Made by a program: the position numbers and the translations under genes
Part shown: in pieces, positions 49,817 through 63,379 of the stretch
Layout: each line of letters starts with the position of its first letter
How positions within the stretch are numbered: position 1 is the stretch's first letter
Assembly: GCA_964017155.1 (NCBI GenBank)
Contig: OZ024865.1
Location: 42,258,860-42,322,859 of the forward strand
Source: Oasisia sp. SBJ-2009
Taxonomy: Eukaryota; Annelida; Polychaeta; Sabellida; Siboglinidae
Direction: 5' to 3'
DNA length: 64,000 bases
The notes under the pieces: generated by a model
The model's input: the letters and a program-made list of their open reading frames with translations, nothing else
The model's database searches: none
Told to the model about the DNA's origin: nothing

Positions 49817-52800
49817 TTTTTTTAAGCAAATGGTATAAAACCGCTATAAAAATCACACAAACCTAGTTAGTAGCTAACACAATAAGCCAGTTGACTTCAA
49901 AGAAGAAAAACAAGCGATTTTGAACAGTGTAGACGCATTCATTCACTCGCTAACAAATTGGCCGGAGTTGACGTGTATCATTCCCACGAGATATTAATAC
50001 TCTAAATGACGTCAGATGGAATAACTAATTATGATATTTTGGCGGTGAGGGGAAAGGTATCTTTGTCATATTTCCGCCTCGACAAATTAACTCTGATTAC
50101 TGATGTCACAAGGAAGATAAGTATTGTGTCGGTGACCTTTGACATTCTGTGAGAACTTTTCAGGGGCAGTATCATGTGACGTGGACAATGCTATGGCCAA
50201 ATCTAATCTGATTCCTTTATGTTATCTTTACTTATGTTGTATGCCCAATTCACAGACATCTAGTAATGACATATTATATTCTAATGAGTCATTGTAACAT
50301 TTCTAAGACAGTCTTACCTTGACGTTAAAAAGAGGTCAACATAATTTTTGTTAATAGGTGATCAGACTTGTCAGAATGAAACTAATTTAGCTGCAAACAA
50401 TTGTTTGGAACTTATCAGAACATTAAAGTATTTAATTTAACAATAATTATTAATTGAAGTTACAAGGCTTATGCAAAAATGTGAGATACAAAATATGTCA
50501 AATTTCCATTTTAATAATAAAACAAACAAGAAAATACATGTACATCAATTTATGTGATATATGTTCATGGCTTAGTAAATTTCTTAAAAAACTACTTTTG
50601 TTTTCTTTGATTTCCGAAACTCTATCTCGTGCTAGATGGCCATAGTGGCATACATTCATTTTCATTCACCAGATAACATATATACCTACACACTTAAACA
50701 CAATATGAAATAAGCATGAATTTGTATACACATGCAGATACATCAACCATCTTCTTTGTGTGTGTTCATTCAGCACGCAACCAGAGGAATCACATTAATA
50801 TGGGCGGTCAGTTGTGTGTTTCTCCCGAGACAACGTTTGGGGCTCCATTGTCCAGTGCCAAGGGTCAGCATAACACAACTGGTTTTATGTGAACTTCAGA
50901 GAAGAACAATAAATTATCTTTCTTAAGACATACGCAATCAGACCTAATTATCATTAGTAGTGTCCCTTTTCACCACAGAAGTCGTGGAATTCATTATCCT
51001 GTCTGACGTCAGCTGGAGTTGTTAATAGTTCCTTGTATAAGACACGGCAATGAATTAACACAATGTGTGGGTGATAATATTCTTAGTAATGGCCTCCGCA
51101 ATACGTCAATAACTGTTCTGTTTTTGTGTTGTTGTATTATCCCCCAGCGTGAAATAATCAATTAACTTAACCTGGGGAATTATTTATATCTTACGTGCAC
51201 CAAACTTACGCTAATTTGATTATACGCCATCGTCAGTGAACCTGAGTTTATTGCCTAGAATGCCAATTATCAATGATATTTTAGAATTGTTGGGCATAGT
51301 GACTGTACTCTTAGAAATGTCTATGCAAAATTGAAAACATAGATCTTCATCAGTTTCTGAGAGCTAACACCAGATGGCGCATGCAGAGTGATGCCATAAG
51401 ACCGTTGTACCTTTGGCCCAAAATTCAAAAACGTGTGTCTTAAGACTTAGCTTTAAACACATTCACACTTGAGCACAATATATTTCTGCAATGATGTGAT
51501 CTTATAGTCTGTGTGAACAGGCAGAACCACAACTCTTTACAATAAGTTATAAAGCATAATTCCGCAGCAAAACATCCCTATCTAGGGAGAAGCAATTAAC
51601 TAATTTGTGAAATAACAACAGGATTAATTTTAGTATTTGTTAGTTGCGAACTGACATTACATTTTTATTCAAGGATAAATATGCAAACAAACAAATTGTT
51701 GCTTATAACAAAGAATTATGTCTAAAATGGTAATTTTCCCATTTGTTTTGCAATAAAGCTAAATAGCAAACATCAAGTGCAGAGAAATTTATTTTTAAAT
51801 GATTGGGTGGTTATTTTATGGTTATTTGAAAATTCCCCATTCAGAGTGGTGCATTTTGTGCAATGAAACGGTGCCTAGGTCCATTGCATATATCTTTGCT
51901 ATCGTTGGAGAATCATAGATACGCTATAAATCTCAGCAATGGATAATTTCTGTCTGTGGGGAAATCTCTGAGCACACCGGGGCCGCAGTGTAGTTCTCCA
52001 CAACACCTCAAGGGGGACATTCATATTAAGCGGCACATTGCTTAGGCGAGATTTCCTCCGACCAAATGAGATATTTAAATCACGTATTTGCGAGTAAGAT
52101 TAAATGAACCTTTGTGATTTTTCGACGGCTTGGGCCAAATGAGATCTTGGGGCTCTCGGCCGACACTCGGCGAAGACGGAGACTGACAATTGAGTTAGCA
52201 GCGCGTAAAATGGAAATGGCCAACGCTAAGTGCAGAGCGCTGATGCAGAATGGGAAAAGATATCAACCATCAAATATCCACAAAGGGGGCCATGTGCACG
52301 CGTTCGCACGCACATAAAGCATGCATGAGCGCAGAGAGGTTTTCTTTTATCCTCATAAACTACCGACGGTTGTGTTATATATATGAATACCATATGCAGA
52401 GTTTTCACGCAATCATGTCACGTGCATATGTGCAAAATTCATCACATTTTCTACTCCCATCCCATAATAATAATGTGTTTGCAGGTGGAATTGCAATATA
52501 TAATAATAGCATACTCAAATTCTGAACCATTTATACTGTTCTCTGCCTGCCCAAATATTGGCCCATCCTGCCATTAGTTAAGACAACACTGATGGCAAAC
52601 AATTTCTGTTGACTTTATAGTCACTTCTCAAGACATTAATGACTAAGTATGCAAAGACTATAAAATGGACAAACTTTGATGAAACAAAGTAACAAAATGA
52701 TTGTATATCTATTTTCCATTTGCTTATACAGGCTATATATTTCAGGCACAACTATAGACTGTGCATGGGACATCTTTATTATGTTTGTACTTTGCGTCAT

Positions 52801-52914
52801 CAACTCTCTGATGTACCCCTGAAAGAAAGCACAGGTCAAGGCTACGACAGTGGATTACAGATAATCTACACGAACAAATGTACAAATGTGCTACTGACTA
52901 TAAACAAATTCTAT
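49817..52914. other. Upstream of the kinase exons, no gene seen
   Basis: AT-rich, with few repeats. A GC-richer stretch at about 52110-52320 has a 67-codon plus-strand frame without recognisable features or splice sites. Confidence 0.5.
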
Positions 52915-53117
52915 GTTATTGAATATATTGTTCATGGCTCCAAGAATGGTTTATTGTGTGTATCATTTAACTTACTTTGGAGTGTAATTGTCGATTAGTA
53001 CGACGTTTCGAGCCGACGGTATCTCAAGATACATAAACTAGACCTGTAGCTGACGGGTTAAAATGTTGTACTCATTGACAATTACGCTCCAAAGTAAGTT
53101 AAATCATACATACAATG
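52915..53117. mobile_element. Foldback repeat with a GTCGAAACGTCGTA-like motif, copy 2
   Basis: TTATTGAATATATTGTTCAT and CCAAGAATGGTTTATTGT are identical to copy 1. The arms (TTAACTTACTTTGGAG and CTCCAAAGTAAGTTAA) face each other. The motif is more decayed here (GACGGGTTAAAATGTTGTAC). Confidence 0.7.
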
Positions 53118-54760
53118 AATTCTATGTTCACAGATACAAAAAGCTGTACCTGTTTAAAACATCTTAGAATGTAACTAAAAGTGCTTTTATTAAGTAAAAT
53201 GTCAGAATGAAATAAAACTAGTATCGTGCGAACTTGGTGGTGCATTTTTGTCAAACATTGTGGCTTTTTTAAATAATGCTTCTACTGAACTTTTGTGCAC
53301 GTGAAAGGAGTGAAAAATGTTGGATGATGTTCATTTTCCGTCTGCAAGCTTATCGCTTCTGGCAGCAATATGGCTAAGTATTGTCTTGCTAAAAAATTCC
53401 CAGCACAATCAATATACATAATCAATCATGAAAACAGACACAACCAACACTCCATTGAACTGTAAAGGCCAAATACAAAAAGACTTCCTGCGATAATTTC
53501 CTGGCTTTTATAGTTTCTAGGCATGCGTAATCGATCACACTGTAATACGTATGATTGGCGTTAGCTAGCAAACAGTTTGTGCATGTCTGATATATGCCAA
53601 ACGTGTATACAAAACGGAAATTTACAAGCGTGTGAAAATTAGCAGTGAAACTGATAGACTATTTATAAATGACAGACGGTCATTCCATGGCAAACTGTCA
53701 CTCAAGTCTTCACCCGACTCTAATTTTGATGACATTCTGTACAATTGTTGGCTCATACGAATACGACAACTTTGAGAAAATCTACAGCAAGTACTATTCA
53801 AGATATAAGTCAGTGAGCTTGCGTGATGGTAAGTTAAGATGCTGAATATATAGACAATGTGGAATACTAGGGGTGATAAATCAATGGATTAAGAGCAAAT
53901 CAAAATAGCAAAGTAGACTAGTGGGTGAATAATTTATGATGATGGAACGCAATACGACTGGAATTAATTTTATTTCTAGAATAACAGCATAAGGAGATGA
54001 TCTTTGCTCAATGCCTTCTCCCTAAGTCGACCTTATTTCTTCTTCCTCTCCTTTCTGCAAATTTCCACCCAGCTTCTGTATTCATATTCCTTTTTTCCCT
54101 CACCTTAATTCTGTTCAGTTTCCACCAACCATGACCCATCTTTCCGCCTGATCATTCTCTCTCTTTGTCCCTCCTCAACAAGTCACTATCCCTGTTTCAC
54201 TTTCACTTTGTCTCTTCTAATTATACTCTCTCTGTCACCTTCCTAATTCTTCTCCCTCCCAACGTCTCTCCACTTTCCACGTCTACCTTGATCTATCCTG
54301 TTCCTATCTCTCTTACACTGTCTTCCTTGTTTCATTTTTAGTTTCAGTTTTAATTTCTTTCTACTACCCATCACAATTAGTGCCAACATTCGTGACACAT
54401 CACCTCACTTCTTACCCATCAACCATACCCCTAAACTCCCTTCCTTGACCACTGTCCAAATCCGTCAGTGAGTTGGTCAGTCAGTGAGTTGACCACACCT
54501 GACCATCCAGGCTGAACCTGCCCCCCCCCCTCAGCCCACAGTGGCAGTGTAAACACAGTTCTGAGTACATCAATCAATGCACTGACACTTATGGATGAGG
54601 CACAGGTGGGTGGTATGTTGACGCGTGTGTTAACACGGGCAGGTGTGGTGTGTCAACAGTTCTCTTGTTTACATCCTCTTTATTGCGTCTATTGGTCTCT
54701 TCGCTGTGAGATTTTAAATATTAAAGACTTGATGTTCTGTGTTCAAAAAATTACTTTTAT
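53118..54760. other. No gene seen; pyrimidine-rich stretch
   Basis: About 54010-54440 is strongly CT-biased on the plus strand without being a simple repeat. No coding potential is supported. Confidence 0.5.
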
Positions 54761-54921
54761 CAGTCAGTCAGTCAGTCAGTCAGTCAGTCAGTCAGTCAGT
54801 CAGTCAGTCAGTCAGCCAGCCAGCCAGCCAGCCCGCCCGCCAGTCCGTCAGTCCGTCCGTCCGTCCGTCCGTCCGTCCGTCCGTCCGTCCGTCCGTCCGT
54901 CCGTCCGTCCGTCCGTCCGTC
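54761..54921. repeat. Tetranucleotide array (CAGT)n, (CAGC)n, (CCGT)n
   Basis: Fourteen or so CAGT units give way to CAGC, then CCGC/CAGT mixtures, then about 18 CCGT units. Neighbouring blocks mostly differ by single substitutions. Confidence 0.95.
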
Positions 54922-55048
54922 CATCACGAGATAGGGTGACGAGACTCCTCGAGGAGGTCCCACCTTCGCGGGGCCCCAGTCTAAGACCCGTTCGACGCTC
55001 CTACAAGCGCCTTGCCGTCCGACGCTGGCAACGCCGAACGACTACGTG
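54922..55048 (+). other. Short CpG-rich segment of unknown origin
   Basis: About 125 bp of GC-rich, CpG-rich sequence directly follows the CCGT array, in AT-rich surroundings. The frame is open as part of a longer one through the array. It may be the end of a mobile element. Confidence 0.3.
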
Positions 55049-55907
55049 ATTTTGGGTCCATTACACAAAGGAACAAGCCAAGCCTGTAGCAATAGCATTC
55101 TACAAGTCTCACCCTTAAAGTATAGTCAACTAAAACAAAGCCCCTCACTAATATCACTGGTTCTACAATTTATATAAATTGTAATAATTTTCAATATTTA
55201 TTGAGAGTAAAACAACACTAATTCCTGCCTTTTTCCACACAGATATAGCATTACCGTGCCATCACGAGTAAACAACACTTCAAAGATCAACCATCACTTG
55301 TAATACACTCTCACAGCTACCCAGTCTATTAATGCACCCAGTAATTAATGCACCTTGATGTGGCACTTCTATTAGGCATTATACGGTAGTTATTTTTACA
55401 AATCTGACCCAAATCTATGTCACGAACTTCCATGTCTTTAAGTACCTATTGACCAGAGAGCTGGCAATGCATATAACCGCCTAATTCCCTTGATACAAGC
55501 ACATCATTGATACGTCGTAATCGGTGGTTTTCAAGCAGATATGTACCTACGTAGATTGCTCGCTGTCATAAAGGATTCATTCAATGATATATAATTATAG
55601 TAATTCCTGTTGTATGCCACAGTGCTGTATGTAAAACACACACACACTTGTGTCATGATATGAGCACCACGGACTTACTACTGGCCATATGAGGTCTAAA
55701 GATGTGAAGGGAACGAGATAGATACTTTAGGAGAAGATTCACTTACAATAATCCTAAGTCAGTGTATTAATAAACAGACCGGCTTAGTGTATATCACTCC
55801 AGTAATCCTAGTTTTTATGCTGGTCAAGTCAATTACTAAAACATCAAACAAGTTCAGTGTGCAATACAAAAAAATCATCATGGTTATTTTCTCATATAAA
55901 TAAATAA

Positions 55908-56020
55908 TATATATATATATATATATATATGTTATATAACCACAATGATTTTTCATATTGCACACTGAAATTGACACCCTGTGTGTATATATATACATAT
56001 ATGAATCACCATATATATAT

Positions 56021-56058
<38 letters not shown>

Positions 56059-56073
56059 ATCCTCTCACTCTGT

Positions 56074-56155
<82 letters not shown>

Positions 56156-56165
56156 TATATATATG

Positions 56166-56200
<35 letters not shown>
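55908..56200. repeat. Cluster of (TA)n microsatellites
   Basis: Several TA tracts with short unique joints; the longest runs from about 56078 to 56150. Confidence 0.95.
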
Positions 56201-56202
<2 letters not shown>

Positions 56203-56370
56203 ATGTATACAGTATGTACCATGTTTAGAATGACCATCACCCTACAGCCTGAAATGGAATCTAGTGGACAGAACTTCTCACAAGTGACATAATCCGTCGA
56301 AGTGGGTTAATTGTTGGTCTTGAAACTGGTTCACTGGGTCAGTGGTGAATCATTGATTTCGCGACACTCT

Positions 56371-56936
56371 CTAATAACGAACAATTTGCAAACGGCAAAC
56401 GCCAATTACGTCAGCACCAAATAGCATCGCCAACTGCAACCCAGGCGTAAACGACAACAATAAATTAACAGAACGAACGATGACATGCACACGTACCGGC
56501 GTCGACACATCCAAGCTATGATGTGATGCATGTGCACGAAACATGCACGCGTGTGCGTGGTCAAGTGGTCGAGCACGCACACATGAATGGCCATACACCA
56601 TGCGCCGCCGGTGACACAGCAGGGGATCTGCACCGCCAGCCAGTCGCGGTGGTCGGCCTGCGCCGCTTGGAAACTGAATCCGTGCAAGTGCCACAGGCGA
56701 CGATGCTAGCTCTGCCCGGAATGACCTGAGCACCGCGCGTGTGTGTGTGTGCGCCGCGTGCCAGCACCGTAAAGTGGTGCTGCCCACATCACAATAGTCA
56801 GCTAATATATTCCTCGTATTGTTTAGAAATCAATGGCGCATGCGTGCGGCGCAACCACGGTGTCAGTGCGGTGCAGATCCGGATCGACGGACCGCGAACA
56901 CGGAATCTTTGTACGGATGTCACAGTCGGTGGTTAA
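56371..56936 (-). promoter_or_regulatory. CpG-rich block: candidate promoter or 5' exon of the kinase gene
   Basis: About 560 bp with many CpGs, GC-rich in an AT-rich region, about 7 kb upstream of the first supported kinase exon in transcript direction. Frames are open on both strands (up to 138 codons), but none joins exon 1 in phase with a clear donor. Invertebrate promoters are not always CpG-rich, so this is a guess from composition and position. Confidence 0.3.
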
Positions 56937-56939
56937 TTA

Positions 56940-58610
56940 ATGAATTTAACGGCATCTAACTTAATGGATGTGTCTGTAATGCTTCTTTTTTATTTGTCTC
57001 TTGATTTCCTGGGAAATGTGACTGTGTGTCCCCGTATGTCTGGTTTTGGTAAGAAACAGGAACAGAGTTTCCATAAATTCACGCCAAATATTTCTAATAA
57101 AAATAATAATATACTATACAGTACCACCATCTGGCTAAATGATGGGCCACTTCTAACTGATGAGAGAAATCCCTACAGCAGAAGGATGGCATAGCAAAAA
57201 CACACACATATAAATAACTTCCTTATAAAATATAGCCGATTGATTGATCTGAGCCTAACAGATGACTTGGGATTTCAGTTACATCCTAGCCTGTGGATGG
57301 GTTAAGTTTAGGGTCATTGTGACAACAATGACTCTTAACCTTAACCCATCCACAGTGTGATAACAAAGATTTAATTTACTATATAGGGTAGGGTGGATGA
57401 CACATTGACCTTTACTAGACAACCAGACTTATTATTAGGCAGGTTTACTAGTCTGCCCTTATCTTTAGTAGTGTACTGACTAATGGACTAGTGGGTATAT
57501 AGTTCTACCCCTGCATAGTGAAGACTGGCAAAGCCAATTGCTACAATTTTATACATCGCTCCCAAGTAAGAATAAACATGAAAGTAAAACATTAATAAAT
57601 ATAGTAGTTATTTATTTTAGATGACATGACGATGACGTCGACTGAACAGTTATGAAAATTATTGCATTTTCAAGAGTTGCATCACTGTGATTTTAGTGTG
57701 TGACAATAAAGAGTTTATTATTATTATTGTATTTATTATTATTACCATTACTGATGCCTGCTGTCTATGTCAGAAGCCAGGAATCTCTGACAACACGTAC
57801 TTGATGTCATTTTCTTTGTAGTAAGTTGATTTAAATAAATGCCAACTAATCACCAAGACATTTCTTCGACATCAAGGTCGCCATAAAACTGTGTTTATTC
57901 AGTTGTGGATCAAGTATTATTTTCCCGTTACAATTAGTAACTGTTTTATTGTCAGATATATCACGGCCATTAAAGTTTATATGCAATGACTCAGATGGCC
58001 AACTGAAATTGTACATATTCACTATCATTTGTCTTACTATTTATTTGGCAGAAAAACAGTGACATTAATTATCAGCAACATCAAATTAACTGGCATTGGA
58101 ATTAAGTTAACATCCAATTAAAATTGCAATTATCCACTGGTGGCCCAAACCTATTTGTATTACTATTAATGTTGTTTCTTTGGCAGAAAGACAGTGGTAA
58201 TTACCTGGCGCCAGAATTAGGCCAAAGTACAGGTGATAACAGCCAGGAATATAGACCCATCAATCACGATTACTAATTGATTATTTGTTACTAATTGATT
58301 CTTGCAGCCAATATACATAATCTATCAATGACTCAACAATTAGATCCAAAGAAAAATTTTCATTGCTTAAAACAATAAAATGTTTATTAATAATTAGTCA
58401 TTAATAATTATTCAATATTACTGAGTGCTGTTTGTTGAGCTTATGTGAACACAAGTGTTTCAGTATATATTTAATGTAACATTTTAACTTCAATATCATG
58501 TTTACTTTGCATGCTGACTGGCAAATTGAATGTGTCCATTTGCATTTTTCAACCCTGTGCCACACTCCAATCACGTACACAATTTTAAGATTATAAAAAA
58601 ATATTTTCCG
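56940..58610. other. No gene seen
   Basis: AT-rich. A GACAATAAAGAGTTTATTATT string near 57702 looks like a LINE 3' tail. Confidence 0.5.
57288..57360. repeat. Hairpin with about 30-nt arms
   Basis: CTGTGGATGGGTTAAG near 57291 is answered by CTTAACCCATCCACAG near 57341, with GGTCATTG/CAATGACT extending the stem inward. Confidence 0.75.
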
Positions 58611-58645
58611 CAGGTGTTATTTTTCATTAGTAAAAATAACACCTG
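58611..58645. repeat. Perfect 14-bp inverted repeat with a 7-nt loop
   Basis: CAGGTGTTATTTTT at 58611-58624 and AAAAATAACACCTG at 58632-58645. Confidence 0.9.
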
Positions 58646-58874
58646 AAAAATAAATGCTAATAAAGAATAAATGGATATCATATCAAGTAACACCAAGACA
58701 GAAAGTCTTCACACTGGATTCCAACGCTATTAAGTAAATGGTTCACAATTACCTACCCTTGTTCAGACATGCACTTAGTGTGCCAGAATCACCACAATTA
58801 TGCAACACGTGCCCTGGATGGACATCAGTATGACCACTAGTGGACACTGCGAAATGGCGAAATGTGACTAGATA

Positions 58875-59130
58875 CCTGTTATGCGGCCGCATATAATTGA
58901 TTATCCCTGGCAAAGAGCGGCGGAGTCAGGGCGTTAGCACCAAGGCAAACACGATGTACCGTAAGCTGAGGCCGGATTAGGCGGTTTACAGCTACAGCGG
59001 GGGCAGAGACAGCTGCTACGGTGGCTCCACCACAGGTGTGTGGTGAACCGACATCGTCAATCATTCAGTAAGCGTGCGTAAGTCTCGGAAGACGTCCGTG
59101 TTGCACTCAGTGGCTGTCGCTGACAATGTG
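58875..59130 (-). promoter_or_regulatory. CpG-rich block: alternative candidate for a kinase 5' exon
   Basis: A NotI-like GCGGCCGC and other CpGs occur near 58882. A minus-strand frame begins at 59064 and runs about 35 codons to a possible donor (GTACAT near 58962), but the phase does not match exon 1, so it could only be 5' UTR. Confidence 0.2.
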
Positions 59131-59259
59131 GTTGCAGGAAGCGACAGCGGAAAAAATTGTTTTTCAAATTGTGTTTGCTTACACTCGAGGTGGCATGGGA
59201 GGTTTTTATGAAGTTGGTCGGTAATGGAAGGTAGCACATCAGTATACATGATGATGTGA

Positions 59260-59471
59260 GTGTGCGTGTGTACATGCATGCATGGATGTTGACACACATA
59301 CACATGCACACAAACCTGTAGAGGGGCAAACACACGCACGCATACATGCATACACGCATACATGCATACATACACACACACTTGCAGAAATGTGCATGCA
59401 TGCACACATGGACACATATGCACACAAAACATACACACACGTGCACACGTACGTACGTACGTACGTACGTA

Positions 59472-59519
<48 letters not shown>

Positions 59520-59522
59520 CCA
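59260..59522. repeat. (CA), (CATA), (CGTA) and (CGCA) mixed array
   Basis: Degenerate CA/CATA sequence leads into CGTA units at about 59447-59472, then CGCA units to 59520. Confidence 0.95.
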
Positions 59523-61505
59523 GATTGAATACTTGTATCTGGGGTAAGCAATGTCTTGACTTAGTTCACCTCGCTGTGTGCGTACCTTGTGGTTCCAGTG
59601 ATATAGTTTTATCAGGTCCCTTTCAACTAGTCAAATTCTTGCAGATAATTATCATCAAATTGGCCTTTCTGTTCTGCCACCAAGCATGACCATTATCAGG
59701 TTGGGTATCAAATGGTTCTTTCATATCTAAAATTGATACGGAAGTGATAATTTTTTATTTTATATTAGTTTTATTTTAGTCTCACAAGGAATGCTCAGTC
59801 TCCAATGTTAAGAGCTAGGTTCTCAAACTAAATGCAACATGCTCTGTCAACATTTGGCATTTATCTTTGTATATATCTAGCATCATCATCAAGGGCTGGC
59901 TAGTTTAGCCATGAACTTAGTTAATTTAAAACACATAACGTGTACAGACAGACATGCATACATACACACCCACATACGTTATTGACATAATCACATCATC
60001 ATGAACTTTGCTAAATCTACCACCCATCAAAACTCACCCATGACCTCTGGTGATGATCCAGTCAACATTAATCACCTGATGTAAATACAACTTTTAAAAC
60101 ACGACCACAAGAGACATCTCCCATCCAACTTCACATGAACAAGGTCACACATACGTGCATCCAATCTTTATAAAAACAGAACAAAACCAAAACTGGCAGA
60201 CAAACCCAGATAATGAGAGCTCAGCATCACTAACAATCTGTCAGTCTAGCCACGATTTCCTCTGGCAGGGATTATTTTTACAAGGCTCGTGTACATTTGT
60301 TCAGCAGTGTCAGTTTTTCAAAGTGAAGTTGCAAACTTATGACGAGCTCATTCACGTGTCCTCGCCATGCAAAGTATGTAGACAGAGCAGGCAGCATAAC
60401 TCTGACAGCAACAGCTCACATCACATCCCCTTCAGGGGTACTCATTTTATGACTGAATGTCAGCAGATTATCAGTCTTAAACAACGATTAACAGTGTGTT
60501 ACTCATACAGAACCATGGATTTGTGTATATACTATCTTATGAGCACTTGATTATATCAATTGGCACTTGATAATTTACCTGTATAATATATATATATATA
60601 TACTTATTTAATGTGTTCTGAAATTTATCATAACAAATCATACTTGACATTGCGTCTTGGTAAAGATAAGCAAATGTAATTTTCCAAATCAATTTGCCTT
60701 TCAATACATGACGCAGGATATGACGCACGTATACATTATTTCATCTGATAAATGACTCGGTTATCAAATTGTATCATGAATGATCAGTAATTATAACTGA
60801 TTAAGCATCATGATTCCCAGGCACTGCCAGGTGTGCCTAAAGGTCTAAAGATTATGCAATGAATTGACTAAAATCAGTCAACATTGACACTTATAGTTAC
60901 ATTAGCAAATCTAAACTATTTATGTGGATGACAATAAAAATGCAAAAAACAGTATAAGGGAACCACAAACTGCACTTATACATGGGATAAAAATTACTCC
61001 AGATATTTGCCTGATAAAGTGTGTAAGAATGTCAACCTTTGTCAAACACACAAGCACAGTGCATAAACTACATACATACTGAAATATTCAAGGTGGTATT
61101 TAACGTAATTATTGCATTGTCCCTAATTTCATTGGATCAACAGACAGCCAGAGTAAACACATTTTAATCTTAAAAAGCAATAACCACGATTTTGCACAGA
61201 TTATCTTGTTTAGGGTTCTTCCAATGTTACCTAATCCTTTAATGAAGTGATTTTATTTCCTTGGAAAGCTATTTTGAGCAGCGACACACATAAGATGCTG
61301 CAATGTTTATGTCCAGTTCTGGGCCAACAGAATGGATATTTATAGTCCACTTAGGATAGGCTCTTACACCTTTAGTGTCACTGTTGTAAAACCAAGGTTC
61401 TTCAGGGATTAGATATCACTACACTTCCCAGCAGTCATTTTCAGAGGAGCATCTCATTTTCAAGTGTATTGTGTAAAATGAAAGGAGGAATTTATGTCAT
61501 GATTA
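59523..61505. other. No gene seen
   Basis: AT-rich, with a short TA run at about 60588-60602 and a 131-codon plus-strand frame (60155-60550) without recognisable features. Confidence 0.5.
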
Positions 61506-61511
61506 ATAAGA

Positions 61512-62225
61512 ATGGATGGATGGATGGATGGATGGGTGGGTGGATGGGTGGATGGGTGGGGGTGGAGGGATGGATGGATGGAGGGATGGATGAATGGGTG
61601 GATGGATGGATGGAGGGATGGATGGGTGGATGAATGGGTGGATGGATGGATGGATGAATGGGTGGATGAATGGGTGGATGGATGGAGGGATGGATGGAGG
61701 GATGGATGGATGAATGGGTGGATGAATGGGTGGATGAATGGATGGATGGATGAATGGGTGGATGAATGGGTGGATGGATGGATGAATGGGTGGATGAATG
61801 GGTGGATGGATGGATGAATGGGTGGATGAATGGGTGGGTGGATGGATGGATGGGTGGGGGTGGAGGGATGGATGGATGAGTGGGTGGGTGGATGGGTGGG
61901 TGGATGGATGGAGGGATGGATGAATGGGTGGATGGATGGATGGATGGATGGAGGAATGGATGGATGGGTGGATGAATGGGTGGATGGATGGATGGATGGA
62001 TGAATGGGTGGATGAATGGGTGGATGAATGGGTGGATGGATGGATGGATGGATGGAGGGATGGATGAATGGGTGGATGAATGGGTGGATGAATGGGTGGA
62101 TGAATGGGTGGATGGGTGGATGAATGGGTGGATGGATGGATGGATGGATGGGTGGGTGGGTGGGTGGATGGATGGATGGGTGGATGGATGGATGGGTGGA
62201 TGGATGGATGCATGGATGTGTGATC
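61512..62225. repeat. 710-bp (GGAT)n-type minisatellite
   Basis: Built from GGAT, GGGT, GAAT and GGGA tetramers in a higher-order pattern. Long open frames on both strands (WMDGWMDG / HPSIHPSI) are consequences of the repeat. Confidence 0.97.
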
Positions 62226-62275
62226 ACACAAATAGCTGGATGGGTGGGCAGTGGGCAGGCTCGCAAACAGACTGA

Positions 62276-62420
62276 CTATAGACTGACAGACGGACAGACG
62301 GACGGACGGACGGACGGACGGACAGAGATATAGACAGGCAGACTGACAAGCAGACAGACAGACACACACACATACATACCCACACAGACAGATAAACTCA
62401 CACAGCAGACACACAGACAA
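62276..62420. repeat. (ACGG)n and (CAGA)n short arrays
   Basis: GACA/GACG tetramers continue past the GGAT array into CAGA and ACAC-rich sequence. Confidence 0.85.
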
Positions 62421-63379
62421 CACAAACACACTGCGTATGAAGGTTGCCACTTTATTCCATTACCACTGATTCGATCAACTTGGGCACAAATCACATTGAC
62501 CGAAAGAATCAATGTTTTTCTAGACCAGCAGAGCCTGTGTCTGAGACAGAGTGGTTGTCAAGGTGCTTTCGTGTCATTTTATTGCGTTCTTGTAGGGCTT
62601 GATCTTTGCTCAAAGTACAACCACACAGCTAGCTGAAGCCATAATGCGCCAAGACTTCCAGTTGTGCAGCATTTTAACCTAGTCCTAAGACAAAACCAGA
62701 ACTTTGAGATAACTACCCAGTAATCCGAGTGTGACTCTGTTAGGGCATGCTGGATGGTTTATAGTGAAGGTCTCAAATGCCACAAACCGTCAGTCAACTA
62801 TCCCGAGAAACTAAAAATGTCCAAGGAAAATGCTGAAGAAACTGAATGTGTTTGTTTAAATATAAAATCTGTCAGCTCTATGAATCGATGTCATGTTTAT
62901 GGGAAAGTAAATTTGCTCTGTTTTTTTTTCCAATTCAATTTCAATATCTTTATTTCAGACTATCTGTGTCATGTACAGTTCATATAAACATTAAACACAC
63001 ACAAAATATAAAAGTATTTCAGATGATTATGAAAATAGTACTGCACAATAGTACCGCAATCAAAGCTGTTATGTATGTACATAACATCGTAATCCAGTGT
63101 CGTTGTATCCTGAAGTGTCACTTTATATCACAGCTAATAGTTGCAAATACCTACTTATTACAAGACTTAGAGGCATCAAGTCTTAGCATGAATTTATATA
63201 CAAGGTTTCTAATTACAGTGTACAGCTTTACTATCTGGTACATGGTATTCTACAAACATGGTGGAGGCACTGCACTATTTAGGCTGATTTAGCAATAAGC
63301 GAAACACATTATTGTAAGCAACAAGAACTTTTGTATACTTGCTACTGTGTAATTCCACCACAGCTGAGCAGTATACATG

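Noticed and set aside
56371..56787. 138-codon minus-strand ORF as the kinase N-terminus
   Set aside because: No donor joins it in phase to exon 1, and the opposite strand is open too; CpG-rich composition explains the open frames.
58879..59064. 61-codon minus-strand frame as the kinase start exon
   Set aside because: The possible donor after about 35 codons is in phase 0, which would shift exon 1 out of frame. It could be non-coding 5' sequence only.
60155..60550. 131-codon plus-strand frame
   Set aside because: No recognisable motif, signal or membrane segment, no splice partner, and AT-rich codon use like the surroundings.
61460..62450. 315-codon His-Pro-Ser-Ile repeat frame
   Set aside because: An artefact of the GGAT tetranucleotide array; 4-bp units keep several frames open at once.
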